Shown in pieces: positions 16,569-25,310 of a stretch of 64,000 nucleotides of DNA. The notes below the pieces were generated by a model. It did not search any database. It was not told the origin of the DNA and worked only from the letters and a program-made list of their open reading frames with translations. Made by a program: the position numbers and the translations under genes. This DNA comes from Hymenobacter properus (GTDB lineage Bacteria > Bacteroidota > Bacteroidia > Cytophagales > Hymenobacteraceae), in assembly GCF_015694735.1 (NCBI RefSeq), contig NZ_JADQDP010000002.1, forward strand, positions 62,001-126,000, given 5' to 3'. Each line of letters begins with the position of its first letter. Within the stretch, counting starts at the first letter, position 1.

Positions 16569-19500
16569 ATGGGTCGAAATATCTACCAGTTGTTCATATA
16601 CCTTTTGCTGGGGCCGTTCGTTAGTTATGGACAAAGTGCCGTGCAAACGGCGGCTAAGCTGCACCAGCTACACCAGCGCATAATCGCTGCAAAACCACCG
16701 TTTAATAAAGAGGCCGCAGCTGATACGGTATTGGAGTGCAGCCGGCAGTTTTTTCAGTTGCTGGCAACTGCCAAAGGCAAGTTGGCGAATGGTGATAAGC
16801 TTACAGTGGCAGAGGTACACAATGCATACCAAGACAATCCTTTCCTGAAGAGCACAGTAGAGGAAGTTTATCGTCGATTCACCGAAGCGACCATTGTAAA
16901 AAGCGACCAGCAAGCCGACTTGGAAGTCGGAATAACCCAAAAAAAAGTAGCAGCGGTGTTGGCTCAGGATAAATTGCTGAGCAACATCGCACAATTATTG
17001 GCGGCTCAACTGGTAGCGGACACGAGCAGGAATAACCGAACGGACTCCAACCGGTCAGATTTGCTGAAGAGGCTTTATCAGCATGCAACGGGCCAACCGT
17101 TGCCATCCGCATTCAAGGATAGTATCCAACTAATTCAAAGCGAATTAGTTGGTGCTGTGCATCAGAAGCTAAACACTTTTTATGCTGATTATACCAATAT
17201 ACGTGCTACGACAGAAGTGACCAGCGCAGCCAGTGGCTCCCTGCGAACGGCCTTGTGGAACTACCTGCGATTGTCTGCGCCCGCGGACAAGACCGGCAAT
17301 GCTAATAAGGAGCGTCTACAACAGGCATACGCGGCCATGCGGCAACGCTATGCCGAACTGTCGGCTGCGCAGAACCAACGAAGGACCTCGGCAGTGGCGT
17401 TGAGTGAGGCACACCGCATCAGGCAGGATTTGGAAAGTGCGGCACTGCTTCCTTCTCTAAGCTTGGCTCCCGGCTTGAGCCTGCCAACTGCCGCGACCGT
17501 GCTGGCTGGTGGGGGTAAAGCCGCCCCGCCAGCTACGAGTGCTGAGGGGGCCATCATCGACGGAACGGCCCGCTTCCTAGCCGACCGCCTGAAGCAGGAA
17601 TTGAATGCCACGTTTTTTCAGCACTTCGCCACGCTGCTACACGATTCTGCCTATGTGGAGTTGCAATGGCTGTTTCCAAGCACGGCGCGCCTGCTTAGCA
17701 GCGGTGCGGCCGATTACAGTACCGTGGTACAAACCTTGCGCGGTACTTTCGAGCGCGACTTGCGTGAACTGCTTTTCAACTATGGTACCCTGCTTGAAAA
17801 CCAGCAGTTTTATACCCGGCGCTTGAACTTGGGACCGGAGGCGGAACGCCTACTTCATTTCACTTATGCTAGTTCGCGGGCCCTTTACTATCTCACGCAC
17901 GGTGCGCACCCCGCCGACCTGCTCAACCGGCTGCAACAAGACCTGACGCGCAATGGCTTGCTAGCCAACAACGCCCCACTGGCCCAAACCCTGACCTTGA
18001 CCAATGCCCTGTCGGAGGCCCTGCTCGATGGCAATGTTTTGGACCAGCACTGGTTGCCCACGCAACAGGTAGAAGCGTTGTTGCGCACCCCGGCCACGCG
18101 CGAACTGCTGCTGGGGGTATTGCTGGAGCGCATCAAGCAAACGCAACAGCTGGCTAATGTGGCCAAGTGGCTGCTTAAACCAACTGTTTTCAGGCCTTTG
18201 GTATTTGACTTTGTGGTGCTGAGCGGACAGCTCGAAAGCCAGGCTCAGCTCTTACGCGAACGGGCAAAACAGGCGCCCTTGCGCGCGGCTGACTTTGCGC
18301 CCTTGTGCCAAACCATGCTTAGCAGCTTGGAATGGGCCACGCAACGCAGCAATGCTTTGCTGGTGCAGGCAAACGACCCGGGGCGCATGAGTGACCCGCA
18401 GCTACAAGCCCGTCTCGCCTTGTACCGCAGCATCGGCGATGCGCTGCTGCAGGGCTTTGTGGCTGCCGACGGCGGGGATTACGGCGTGGCCCTTTCCAAC
18501 TTACTCGATGTGGTGCTGCTTTCGTTGGGCCAGGAAAAGGCTCCCGCTGGGGGCGGTAATATCGGCCCGGCCCTTGACGCTGAGGCGCGGTTGCGTCAGC
18601 TGCCCCAGCCGGCCCGTACCCAACTCCTGAGCCTGCCTCAGTTGGTGCGTTACGGTTCTTTTATGGCGGCTGTGGCACAAGCCAAAAACGCCGATGACGT
18701 GAAAAGCGCTTTGGAAGCGGCTGCGCTGCCAGTGGGCAGCTCCAGCATTAAGCGGCTTAGCTTTAGTAGTTTTTCAATTAACGCTTTTACGGGCGTCACC
18801 ACCGGCGCCGAATACGCTTACCTGACGCAGGCGCAACGGGTGGCCGGCCTGCCCGACGTAAACTATTGGCGCTACAACCTGGGGCCCACCGCACCCATCG
18901 GCCTCTCGTGGGCCTGGGGCCTGCGGGGCGCGGCCCTGCCTGTGCGGCGACGGGCGTTGCTGACTCCCACCTCTTGGTTGCTGCCCGCCACCCGCCAGCG
19001 CCAGCGCGCGGCCCGCAACCGCCGTCTCGACCAAGCTTATCGTTATTACGACATTGATGGGGAAGAGCGTTACTTGCGCGGCGCGGCAGTGGGCGTGTTC
19101 GTTTCGGTTATCGACCTGGGGGTGCCGGTGCTGCTGCGGTTCAACGACCCTCACGCTGCTCCCTTGCCCTCCAATATTGGTTTCCGGCAGGTGCTGGCCC
19201 CTGGCTTGTTTGGTTTTTACCACATGCGTGGCACGCCACTGAGTTTGTTTGCCGGAGCCCAGTTTACGCCCCAGTTGCGCGAACTTCGCCAGCTCACGCC
19301 GGATTCGGCGCGGGGCAATCGGAGCTTTAACAACCTCGATGCCCGCAATTCCATCCGGCTCAATGTAGGTATCACCGTCGACATTCCTTTGTTTCAACTT
19401 TACACCCGCAATGCGCCACGCACCCTCAGCCCCCGGCGGGCCGATGTGGAGCGGGTGGCTAAACGCGACGCTCGGGATTTGGAATCGTTGCGTGATGCGC

Positions 19501-19985
19501 AATACCAGCAAGGCGAAAAACGACGCAAAGCCGCTTGGCGTGATTCTACTACCCAAGCCACCCAACGCGCACTTAATGTGCTCACATCCGACCAACTGCG
19601 GCAATTGGGCCCAGAACTGGATGCTATGCTGCGCGCGTTGGAAGTTGAGTACGATAAACCAGCCAACGCCCTTTTTCGCCAGCTCAATGCTCCTTTGCTA
19701 GATTCCATGCGGCGGAACTGGGTACCCAAAGCCAAGAAAGCGGCCGCTACGGCCGCTCAAGCCAACGGCGAACAAACACGTGTTCAAACTCAGGCGTTGA
19801 ACGAGCTGGCGCGTCTGCGTGCACTGATGCTGATGGCTGAAGCCGAGGCCAGGGCCGAATGGACCAAAAATGTTCAGAAGCGGGCTGCGGAACAAAGCCG
19901 CCATGCTGCTAAAGAAGGAAAGGCGGTAAATACGGGCCAACAGCCCACCTTCGCTCCAATACGCATACCTGTCGAGCCGAAATAG
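16569..19985 (+). CDS. Large exported protein of unknown family, partner of the phospholipase-like gene
   Basis: The start ATG at 16569 is chosen because a clean signal peptide follows (MGRNIYQLFIYLLLGPFVSYGQ); the frame opens 45 bases earlier with less fitting sequence. The 1138-aa protein is mostly helical (about 23-735), with long Gln/Leu/Ala-rich helices and no recognised domain. A beta-rich stretch (about 745-955) follows, with alternating strands such as GVFVSVIDLGVPVLLRF, TPLSLFAGAQFTP and IRLNVGITVDIPLF, suggesting membrane-inserted or barrel-like strands. A charged coiled-coil tail (about 965-1138) ends the protein. Its 5' half is visibly AT-richer and less biased in codon use than its neighbours. 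The phospholipase A-like gene follows 268 bp later on the same strand, after no terminator. Confidence 0.75.
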   Translation: MGRNIYQLFIYLLLGPFVSYGQSAVQTAAKLHQLHQRIIAAKPPFNKEAAADTVLECSRQFFQLLATAKGKLANGDKLTVAEVHNAYQDNPFLKSTVEEVYRRFTEATIVKSDQQADLEVGITQKKVAAVLAQDKLLSNIAQLLAAQLVADTSRNNRTDSNRSDLLKRLYQHATGQPLPSAFKDSIQLIQSELVGAVHQKLNTFYADYTNIRATTEVTSAASGSLRTALWNYLRLSAPADKTGNANKERLQQAYAAMRQRYAELSAAQNQRRTSAVALSEAHRIRQDLESAALLPSLSLAPGLSLPTAATVLAGGGKAAPPATSAEGAIIDGTARFLADRLKQELNATFFQHFATLLHDSAYVELQWLFPSTARLLSSGAADYSTVVQTLRGTFERDLRELLFNYGTLLENQQFYTRRLNLGPEAERLLHFTYASSRALYYLTHGAHPADLLNRLQQDLTRNGLLANNAPLAQTLTLTNALSEALLDGNVLDQHWLPTQQVEALLRTPATRELLLGVLLERIKQTQQLANVAKWLLKPTVFRPLVFDFVVLSGQLESQAQLLRERAKQAPLRAADFAPLCQTMLSSLEWATQRSNALLVQANDPGRMSDPQLQARLALYRSIGDALLQGFVAADGGDYGVALSNLLDVVLLSLGQEKAPAGGGNIGPALDAEARLRQLPQPARTQLLSLPQLVRYGSFMAAVAQAKNADDVKSALEAAALPVGSSSIKRLSFSSFSINAFTGVTTGAEYAYLTQAQRVAGLPDVNYWRYNLGPTAPIGLSWAWGLRGAALPVRRRALLTPTSWLLPATRQRQRAARNRRLDQAYRYYDIDGEERYLRGAAVGVFVSVIDLGVPVLLRFNDPHAAPLPSNIGFRQVLAPGLFGFYHMRGTPLSLFAGAQFTPQLRELRQLTPDSARGNRSFNNLDARNSIRLNVGITVDIPLFQLYTRNAPRTLSPRRADVERVAKRDARDLESLRDAQYQQGEKRRKAAWRDSTTQATQRALNVLTSDQLRQLGPELDAMLRALEVEYDKPANALFRQLNAPLLDSMRRNWVPKAKKAAATAAQANGEQTRVQTQALNELARLRALMLMAEAEARAEWTKNVQKRAAEQSRHAAKEGKAVNTGQQPTFAPIRIPVEPK

Positions 19986-20253
19986 GCGGCAGTGTGCCCC
20001 CTGACGTCTCGTCATGGGCTTGGTGAATTATCTATTGCGTCGGGTTAAAACGACAAATCGCTGCCCCCAAACTTCGCTTTGGTTGCCGGCGGGCTGGTTA
20101 GGAGCGGGAAGGGTTCTGTGCACTTCCTCTATCCGGCAATGTGCGCAATGGCTAAGAATGAGGCGCACTGACAGGTGCTGGCTAGATGAAATAAGCCAAG
20201 TTGCTACTACCCGAAACCAGTTTTTTACTGATAACCCATAACCCACAACTCTT

Positions 20254-21372
20254 ATGAAACATTTCTACCTATTGGGAATGCTACTGCTTCTGGTCAGTGC
20301 GGCGCGAGCCCAGTCGGCTACTGGAGGGCTGCCTACTGGTCTGCAGCGTGGTTTTGGCGACGAAGCCGACTCAGTTGCTCGGCCCCAACAGAAATACGAG
20401 TTGCTGTTACAGAGCTTTGAGTATAACACCGTGTCGTTTACCAAAGACTCAGACGATGCGGCGTTCATGGATTTTACGGTTTCGCAGCGCTACCCGCTGC
20501 CGCTGGTAGAATGGTTGCGCCTGTTCGCAGGCCAGCCGTGGCTGCTGGGCCGGTGGTGGCCCAATGTGCGCCCGCGTTACGAAATAGATTCGGCTTGTTG
20601 CCGTCCAGCTAAGCCCAGCCGGCGCAAATATTACAGTGCCGTCCGGCTTAACTTTGCCTTCAGTGGCCGGTTTGGACAGTATATCGGGACTCGCCCGTCG
20701 AGTCCGGTAATAGGCAAGCGTTTTAACCCATATCTGTTTCTAGAATACCATTTCCGGCACCCCAGTCTGGTGCCAAGGGGGGCCAGTGTCCGCGTGGGCT
20801 ACGGGCATGAGTCCAACGGGCAAGGTATTGCTGATTCGGCTGCGTTTTACGCTACCGTTGCCAATAGCCACGGAACCGAACGCGACACGCGTGATTATAT
20901 TAGTCGGGGATGGGATTATTGGGGCGGCGACGTGTCATGGAACCTGTACGAAACCCCCAACCGCAAGCACGTGGTAGTGGCTGACTTAGCTGGCCGGGCT
21001 TACCTGCGTCGCGGAGCACTACAGGGCGAAAAAGAAGAATATCGACGCTGGGAACAGCCTTGGGCTGGAAGTAACCTACGCCGCAACGAGGTAAGCGGAC
21101 TAGCAGCGTCGCTGGAATATGTGAGCGAATGCGAGTTTTTTAACCGGGTCCGGCTCAGCGCCGAAACCGGTATGACCCGGCCGTTTCGCTACAATTCGTG
21201 GCGGGCCTTGGTGTGCTTGCGGGTAGGACAGTTGCCGGTGTTTGCCAGTTACGCCGACGGCTATAATGGCGACTTGGCCCAGTTTGGCATCCGCAATCAG
21301 AGCGTGTCGGCGGGGCTGCTTCTAACCTCTTTCGGTTTTCCTGCCCTGCCTCACCGTCCAACCATGCGCTGA
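20254..21372 (+). CDS. Outer-membrane phospholipase A-like protein
   Basis: The 372-aa protein has a signal peptide (about 1-19, ending AARAQ). Its centre shows VGYGHESNGQG (about residues 182-192), matching the Y-x-H-x-S-N-G active-site motif of outer-membrane phospholipase A (PldA), where His and Ser are catalytic. RGWDYWGGDV follows about 35 residues later, at the place of the conserved S-R-S/G-W-N block. Alternating aromatic strands (YYSAVRLNFAFSGRFG, FNPYLFLEYHFR, RVRLSAETGM) fit a beta-barrel. Function inferred: hydrolysis of phospholipids in the outer leaflet, or a related barrel. It ends in a strong terminator and is probably co-transcribed with the 1138-aa gene. The catalytic Asn equivalent is not certain. 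Confidence 0.7.
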   Translation: MKHFYLLGMLLLLVSAARAQSATGGLPTGLQRGFGDEADSVARPQQKYELLLQSFEYNTVSFTKDSDDAAFMDFTVSQRYPLPLVEWLRLFAGQPWLLGRWWPNVRPRYEIDSACCRPAKPSRRKYYSAVRLNFAFSGRFGQYIGTRPSSPVIGKRFNPYLFLEYHFRHPSLVPRGASVRVGYGHESNGQGIADSAAFYATVANSHGTERDTRDYISRGWDYWGGDVSWNLYETPNRKHVVVADLAGRAYLRRGALQGEKEEYRRWEQPWAGSNLRRNEVSGLAASLEYVSECEFFNRVRLSAETGMTRPFRYNSWRALVCLRVGQLPVFASYADGYNGDLAQFGIRNQSVSAGLLLTSFGFPALPHRPTMR

Positions 21373-21393
21373 CAAAACCAGCCGAAGGTCAAT

Positions 21394-21428
21394 AAAAAAT
21401 GCTCCAGCGCCTGGCTGAAGCATTTTTT
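21394..21428. terminator. Bidirectional terminator
   Basis: Hairpin AAAAAATGCTCCAGC / GCTGAAGCATTTTTT with T-tracts on both sides, between the converging phospholipase-like and kbl genes. Confidence 0.9.
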
Positions 21429-21461
21429 ATTATGATAACATCTGCTAGTAGCCGTACCGCC

Positions 21462-22715
21462 TCACGGCGTGTTCGTCACCACTTGGGTGCCGGTGGGCGC
21501 GTTGGCCTCGGCGGCTTTGTCCTTGAGCGTGCCCAGCTCGCGGCCTACTTTAGTGAAGGCGGCAATGGCCTTGTCGAGGTGCGCGCGGGTGTGGGCGGCC
21601 GAAAGCTGCACCCGGATGCGGGCCTTGCCCTGCGGCACCACGGGGTAGTAGAAGCCCACCACGTAGATGCCTTCATCCAGCATCTTAGCGGCAAATTCCT
21701 GGGCCAGCTTGGCATCGTAGAGCATGACGGGCACGATGGGGTGCTCGCCGGGCGTGATGTCGAAACCGGCTTCGGTCATCTTCGCGCGGAAGTACTTGGT
21801 GTTTTCTTCAAGCTGGTCGCGCAGCTTCGTGCTTTCGGTCAGCAGCTCCAGCACGCGCAGGCTGGCGCCCACAATGGCGGGGGCCAGCGTATTCGAGAAG
21901 AGGTAGGGGCGGCTGCGCTGGCGCAGCATGTCGATGATTTCCTTGCGGCCCGAGGTGAAGCCGCCCATGGCGCCGCCCAGGGCCTTACCCAGCGTGCCGG
22001 TGATGATGTCGACCCGGCCCATCACGTCGCGGTACTCGTGGGTGCCGCGGCCGGTCTTGCCCAGGAAGCCCATTGAGTGGCATTCGTCTATCATCACCAA
22101 AGCCTGGTACTTGTCGGCCAGGTCGCAGATTTTGTCGAGCTGCGCAATAGTGCCGTCCATCGAGAACGAGCCGTCCGTGACGATGATGCGGTGGCGCGTG
22201 CCCTTGGCCTGGGCGTCCTGCAGCTGCTTTTCCAGGTCGGCCATGTCGTTATGGGCGTAGCGGTAGCGCTGGGCCTTGCACAGGCGCACGCCGTCGATGA
22301 TGCTGGCGTGGTTCAGGGCGTCGGAAATAATGGCGTCCTGCTCGTTGAACAGCGGCTCGAACACCCCGCCGTTGGCATCAAAAGCGGTGGCGTAGAGGAT
22401 GGTGTCCTCGGTGCCCAGGAACTCGGCCAGATTCTGTTCCAGCTCTTTGTGGATATCCTGCGTGCCGCAGATGAAGCGCACCGACGACATGCCGTAGCCG
22501 TGCGTGTCGATGGCTTCTTTGGCGGCCTTGATAACCTCGGGGTGTGAGCTGAGACCCAGGTAGTTGTTAGCGCAGAAGTTCAGCACATCGCCAGCCTCGC
22601 GGGTTTCGATTTCGGCGCCCTGGGGCGAGGTGATGATGCGCTCCTTCTTGTAAAGGCCGGCGTCTTTAATTTCCTGGAGCTGCTGCTCAAGGTCGGGTTG
22701 GAGGGTGGCGTACAT
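21462..22715 (-). CDS. kbl: Glycine C-acetyltransferase (2-amino-3-ketobutyrate CoA ligase)
   Basis: Cleaves 2-amino-3-ketobutyrate with CoA to glycine and acetyl-CoA, the second step of threonine breakdown. The 417-aa cytosolic PLP enzyme belongs to the alpha-oxoamine synthase family. It shows [14 protein letters not shown] (46-59), the PLP-contacting [10 protein letters not shown] (210-219) and the PLP lysine in [11 protein letters not shown] (Lys244). Length is close to the family norm, with a slightly longer C-terminus. The first-step enzyme, an SDR-type threonine dehydrogenase, is at 25311-26303. Distinguished from biotin synthase BioF and serine palmitoyltransferase by overall similarity to Kbl ([13 protein letters not shown]). 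Confidence 0.92.
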   Translation of the reverse strand: MYATLQPDLEQQLQEIKDAGLYKKERIITSPQGAEIETREAGDVLNFCANNYLGLSSHPEVIKAAKEAIDTHGYGMSSVRFICGTQDIHKELEQNLAEFLGTEDTILYATAFDANGGVFEPLFNEQDAIISDALNHASIIDGVRLCKAQRYRYAHNDMADLEKQLQDAQAKGTRHRIIVTDGSFSMDGTIAQLDKICDLADKYQALVMIDECHSMGFLGKTGRGTHEYRDVMGRVDIITGTLGKALGGAMGGFTSGRKEIIDMLRQRSRPYLFSNTLAPAIVGASLRVLELLTESTKLRDQLEENTKYFRAKMTEAGFDITPGEHPIVPVMLYDAKLAQEFAAKMLDEGIYVVGFYYPVVPQGKARIRVQLSAAHTRAHLDKAIAAFTKVGRELGTLKDKAAEANAPTGTQVVTNTP

Positions 22716-22735
22716 GGTGGTGGGATGGTGAGTAT

Positions 22736-23383
22736 CTAGTTAGAGAAAGGGCTGAAAAACTTTTTGAATTTGAAATCAGTGGGCAGCCAAGCGAAAGAAT
22801 GTTTTATGACTTCGGTTTTGACAGCAGGCAATATCGTGAGCCAATCAATGTCATCGCACAGCAGCGAGGTTACGACCAGCGTCCGGCCACTGTTCAGGTG
22901 CATAACGGTATAGCTGTAGTCAGCACTGGCCGTGCGGCTGGCTGGCGGAGTGTAGCGGGAGAGGGAGTCTATTTCCGATAGTGCAAAAGTGAGCGAAAGC
23001 TCCCGGTTAAAGTACGTCATTCGCTTTTCTGCCCGGTTGAAGCAGAAGCGCGCTCGGCCATCCCACCGCCGGTAGGTGTAGTATAAACAGATGGCTGGAA
23101 ACTGGCGCCACGCAACGAGTAGTGATGCCGGTGTTGCAATCAAAGCAAACGAAGCGGCATCGTGCGCTACCGCAAATATCCACGGCCCTACCAGAAGTGT
23201 TACCCCAAATAATGTCTGGAAAAGCGTCCACCAGAAACTCATCTCGCGCCAGGACCTATGCACAAAGCAAACGACGGGCCGGTTCAACCTCTGCATGTGG
23301 AAATAAGAGTCGGCACTCAGCCCAAGAGGCAGCCCAATGACCAGCAATAAAACGAAAAGTAGCAGCCCAGTTTCTGGAGTCAT
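22736..23383 (-). CDS. Membrane protein of unknown function
   Basis: A 215-aa protein with three predicted membrane helices (about 5-22, 49-70 and 75-92) followed by a soluble region of about 115 residues. The soluble part has a PH-like feel ([21 protein letters not shown], then [19 protein letters not shown]): strands carrying a self-described ligand or lipid surface. That fold is a guess. It follows kbl upstream by 20 bp on the same strand, so the two may be co-transcribed, though a functional link is not evident. Confidence 0.65.
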   Translation of the reverse strand: MTPETGLLLFVLLLVIGLPLGLSADSYFHMQRLNRPVVCFVHRSWREMSFWWTLFQTLFGVTLLVGPWIFAVAHDAASFALIATPASLLVAWRQFPAICLYYTYRRWDGRARFCFNRAEKRMTYFNRELSLTFALSEIDSLSRYTPPASRTASADYSYTVMHLNSGRTLVVTSLLCDDIDWLTILPAVKTEVIKHSFAWLPTDFKFKKFFSPFSN

Positions 23384-23450
23384 GGCAGCAGCAAACTTGA
23401 GGTGAGAAGTGGCGGGCTGCTTATCGTTGGTTGCGGTTGTGTCATTACCC

Positions 23451-24542
23451 CTATCGGCCTGCTGGCAAACGGCTAAAAAACGCCTGCACGCCCTTGCGTC
23501 CGCTGTCCATCAGCTGCTTTTTCTGAGTATCTGAAATGCGCTTGATTTTGGGGCTGAAATTCAGGAAATCAATGCTGATGGTGCGGCGCTGGTCGGCGGG
23601 CTGCACGGGGTTGAGGTTTTCGAGGGCCACGGTGTAGAGGGCGGCCAGGTAGGAGTTGAAATCCTGAATGTCGTAGGGGGCCAGCTGCTGGCGGCCGGTG
23701 GGGGAGGTGTCAAGGGGAATCTGCTCGGCGCGGTCGAGGCGCAAACCCAGCGTTTCGGGGTTGAAAACGCGGCCGCGCACATCGGCGGGACCGGTGAAGC
23801 CGGCAGGCAGGTAGCGCGGGTAGTCAAATAAATCGACTGGGTAGTTGGCCAGCAGGCCGCCGTCGACCAACACCTGCGTGGGCTGGCCGGGCTTGGGGTC
23901 GCCGGTGATGACGTTGTTCTGGGCATCGAGCAGCACGGCCCGGAAGTAGAGCGGGATGCTCATGCTGATGCGCACGGCATCGGCCACGCGCATGGTGGGG
24001 TTGGTTTCGTAGCTGAACACCTGCACGCGCTGCTGGGTGAGGTTGGTGCCGGTGGTGTAGAGGTCGCGGAAGCGGGTGGGCTCTTTTTGCGCCAGTCCGT
24101 GCAGCTCGGCCAGGGTGAGATTGGGCTTCTGGGTTTTGCGGGCCACCAGCTCGCTGAGGTAGGTGCTGAACTCGTCGCCCCGGTACCAGCCGTACTGGGT
24201 GATGAGCCGGTGCGTGCCCCCAAAGAAGATAAACCGCCCGTCATTCAGCCGCTGCACGGGCGTGGCGTTCACCACGTCGATGATTTCCTGGGCCGAGTAG
24301 CCCACTGCCAGCAGCGCCGCCTGAATGGCTCCGGCCGAGGTGCCGCCCACCCGCCGCAGGCCAGCCAGCACCCCGCGTTGCTCCAGCTCCTGCAAGGCGC
24401 CGCCGTAGGCAATGCCGCGGATGCCGCCGCCTTCCATCACCAGGTTGCGGTAGGGCGGGGTGGGAGAAGTTTGGGCGTGCAAGGCGGTGCTGCACAGCAG
24501 CGTGCTCAAAGCAAAAAGCAGTAAAGCTAGTCGGGACGTCAT
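23451..24542 (-). CDS. Secreted patatin-like phospholipase
   Basis: The 363-aa product has a signal peptide (1-24, ending LHAQ). It carries the patatin catalytic set: oxyanion loop GGGIRG (38-43), nucleophile elbow GTSAG with Ser69 (67-71), and the catalytic Asp in DGGLLANYP (Asp227). It should hydrolyse acyl chains from membrane lipids or esters in the periplasm or outside. The frame continues upstream to 24917, but the ATG at 24542 is preferred because of the signal peptide. A perfect TATCTTTG box lies five bases before that ATG, suggesting a leaderless message. The C-terminal 100 residues resemble the Bacteroidota-type patatin extension but have no barrel that I can recognise. Confidence 0.9.
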   Translation of the reverse strand: MTSRLALLLFALSTLLCSTALHAQTSPTPPYRNLVMEGGGIRGIAYGGALQELEQRGVLAGLRRVGGTSAGAIQAALLAVGYSAQEIIDVVNATPVQRLNDGRFIFFGGTHRLITQYGWYRGDEFSTYLSELVARKTQKPNLTLAELHGLAQKEPTRFRDLYTTGTNLTQQRVQVFSYETNPTMRVADAVRISMSIPLYFRAVLLDAQNNVITGDPKPGQPTQVLVDGGLLANYPVDLFDYPRYLPAGFTGPADVRGRVFNPETLGLRLDRAEQIPLDTSPTGRQQLAPYDIQDFNSYLAALYTVALENLNPVQPADQRRTISIDFLNFSPKIKRISDTQKKQLMDSGRKGVQAFFSRLPAGR

Positions 24543-24547
24543 TGGCC

Positions 24548-24555
24548 CAAAGATA
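24548..24555 (-). promoter_or_regulatory. -7 box (TATCTTTG) five bases before the patatin start
   Basis: Exact TAnnTTTG match on the minus strand, immediately upstream of the ATG at 24542. Such close spacing implies transcription starting at or near the start codon. Confidence 0.5.
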
Positions 24556-24611
24556 CCGGCACTCCCGGAGCGCTGCGGCGGAACGACAATTGGCAATGAG
24601 CCGAAACGGCG

Positions 24612-24636
24612 TAGAGACACAGCATTTCGCGTCTCG
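24612..24636. repeat. Short hairpin GAGAC...GTCTC
   Basis: TAGAGACACAGCATTTCGCGTCTC forms a small stem-loop in the patatin-BLUF gap. Sequences with this GTAGAGACGC core occur as dispersed intergenic repeats in other genomes; only one copy is seen here. Confidence 0.35.
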
Positions 24637-24738
24637 TCATTAAACAAAATCGTTGTTGCGGCGCCATGCGACGAGCCGCAAAAAGTGGCGCCTCCGCTCT
24701 TGCGGTGGATGCGCTTGCTAGTGAATTCAATCCAATTG

Positions 24739-25176
24739 CTACTGCGCCTGCTCCTGTTCCTTGGCAAAGTCGCGCAGCAACAGGGCCACTTCGGGGCAAG
24801 GCTCGGCGGTGAGGCCCACGGCGGCGGGCTTGGGCAGGCACCGGGCCACTTTTTCCAGAAAGGCCGCGTCGACGGACGCATAAGCCATGGGCCAGCGGCC
24901 GAAGGAGCGTAACTCAACGGGGCCGTAAGAGAGCGTGGTCACGTCGTAGTGCCGCGCGTCGTCGTTGATGCGGGCATACAAGTCGCTCAAGGCCGGCTCA
25001 GGGCCTTCGAGCAGCTGCAAAAACTGCCCTTTGGCATAGAGCAGCATGCCAGTGATGCGGGCCTGCTGGTTGTAGAGGCGGGCCTTGCGTACCAGTGCAC
25101 CAAGAGTGACTTCGTGCACAGCACGGGAAGCCTCGCTGCGGTATACCAGCGAGAAGAGGGGAGAAGATTCAGGCAT
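24739..25176 (-). CDS. BLUF-domain blue-light photoreceptor (single domain)
   Basis: A 145-aa protein made almost entirely of one BLUF domain (about 6-100). The flavin-site residues are present: Tyr12 (SLVYRSEA), Asn36 (ARLYNQ) and Gln54 (GQFLQLLEG), with the ITGMLLY strand between. A short helical C-terminus (about 105-145) replaces an effector domain, as in other short BLUF proteins that act by protein contact. I chose the ATG at 25176; the upstream frame to 25305 is not BLUF-like. It is divergent from the threonine dehydrogenase gene and may share the intergenic region. The output partner is unknown. Confidence 0.9.
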   Translation of the reverse strand: MPESSPLFSLVYRSEASRAVHEVTLGALVRKARLYNQQARITGMLLYAKGQFLQLLEGPEPALSDLYARINDDARHYDVTTLSYGPVELRSFGRWPMAYASVDAAFLEKVARCLPKPAAVGLTAEPCPEVALLLRDFAKEQEQAQ

Positions 25177-25242
25177 AGGACCGGGCGCCCTGGGTGAGGC
25201 GCACAAGCAACGTGGAAGATGACAATACGTAGCAAGCCACGC

Positions 25243-25270
25243 TTGGGCTACATCGGGCCCGGTATCTTTG
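25243..25270 (+). promoter_or_regulatory. Promoter of the threonine dehydrogenase gene
   Basis: TTG at 25243-25245 and an exact TATCTTTG at 25263-25270, 17 bases apart. This fits the Bacteroidota -33/-7 pattern about 40 bases before the ATG at 25311. Confidence 0.6.
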
Positions 25271-25310
25271 CGCCCAAACTCCCATCCCACCCCCTCATTC
25301 AACACGCTCC

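Noticed and set aside
20014..20241. A 75-codon frame between the 1138-aa gene and the phospholipase-like gene
   Set aside because: Cys/Trp/Arg-rich without any signal, membrane or conserved feature; it looks like ordinary spacer.
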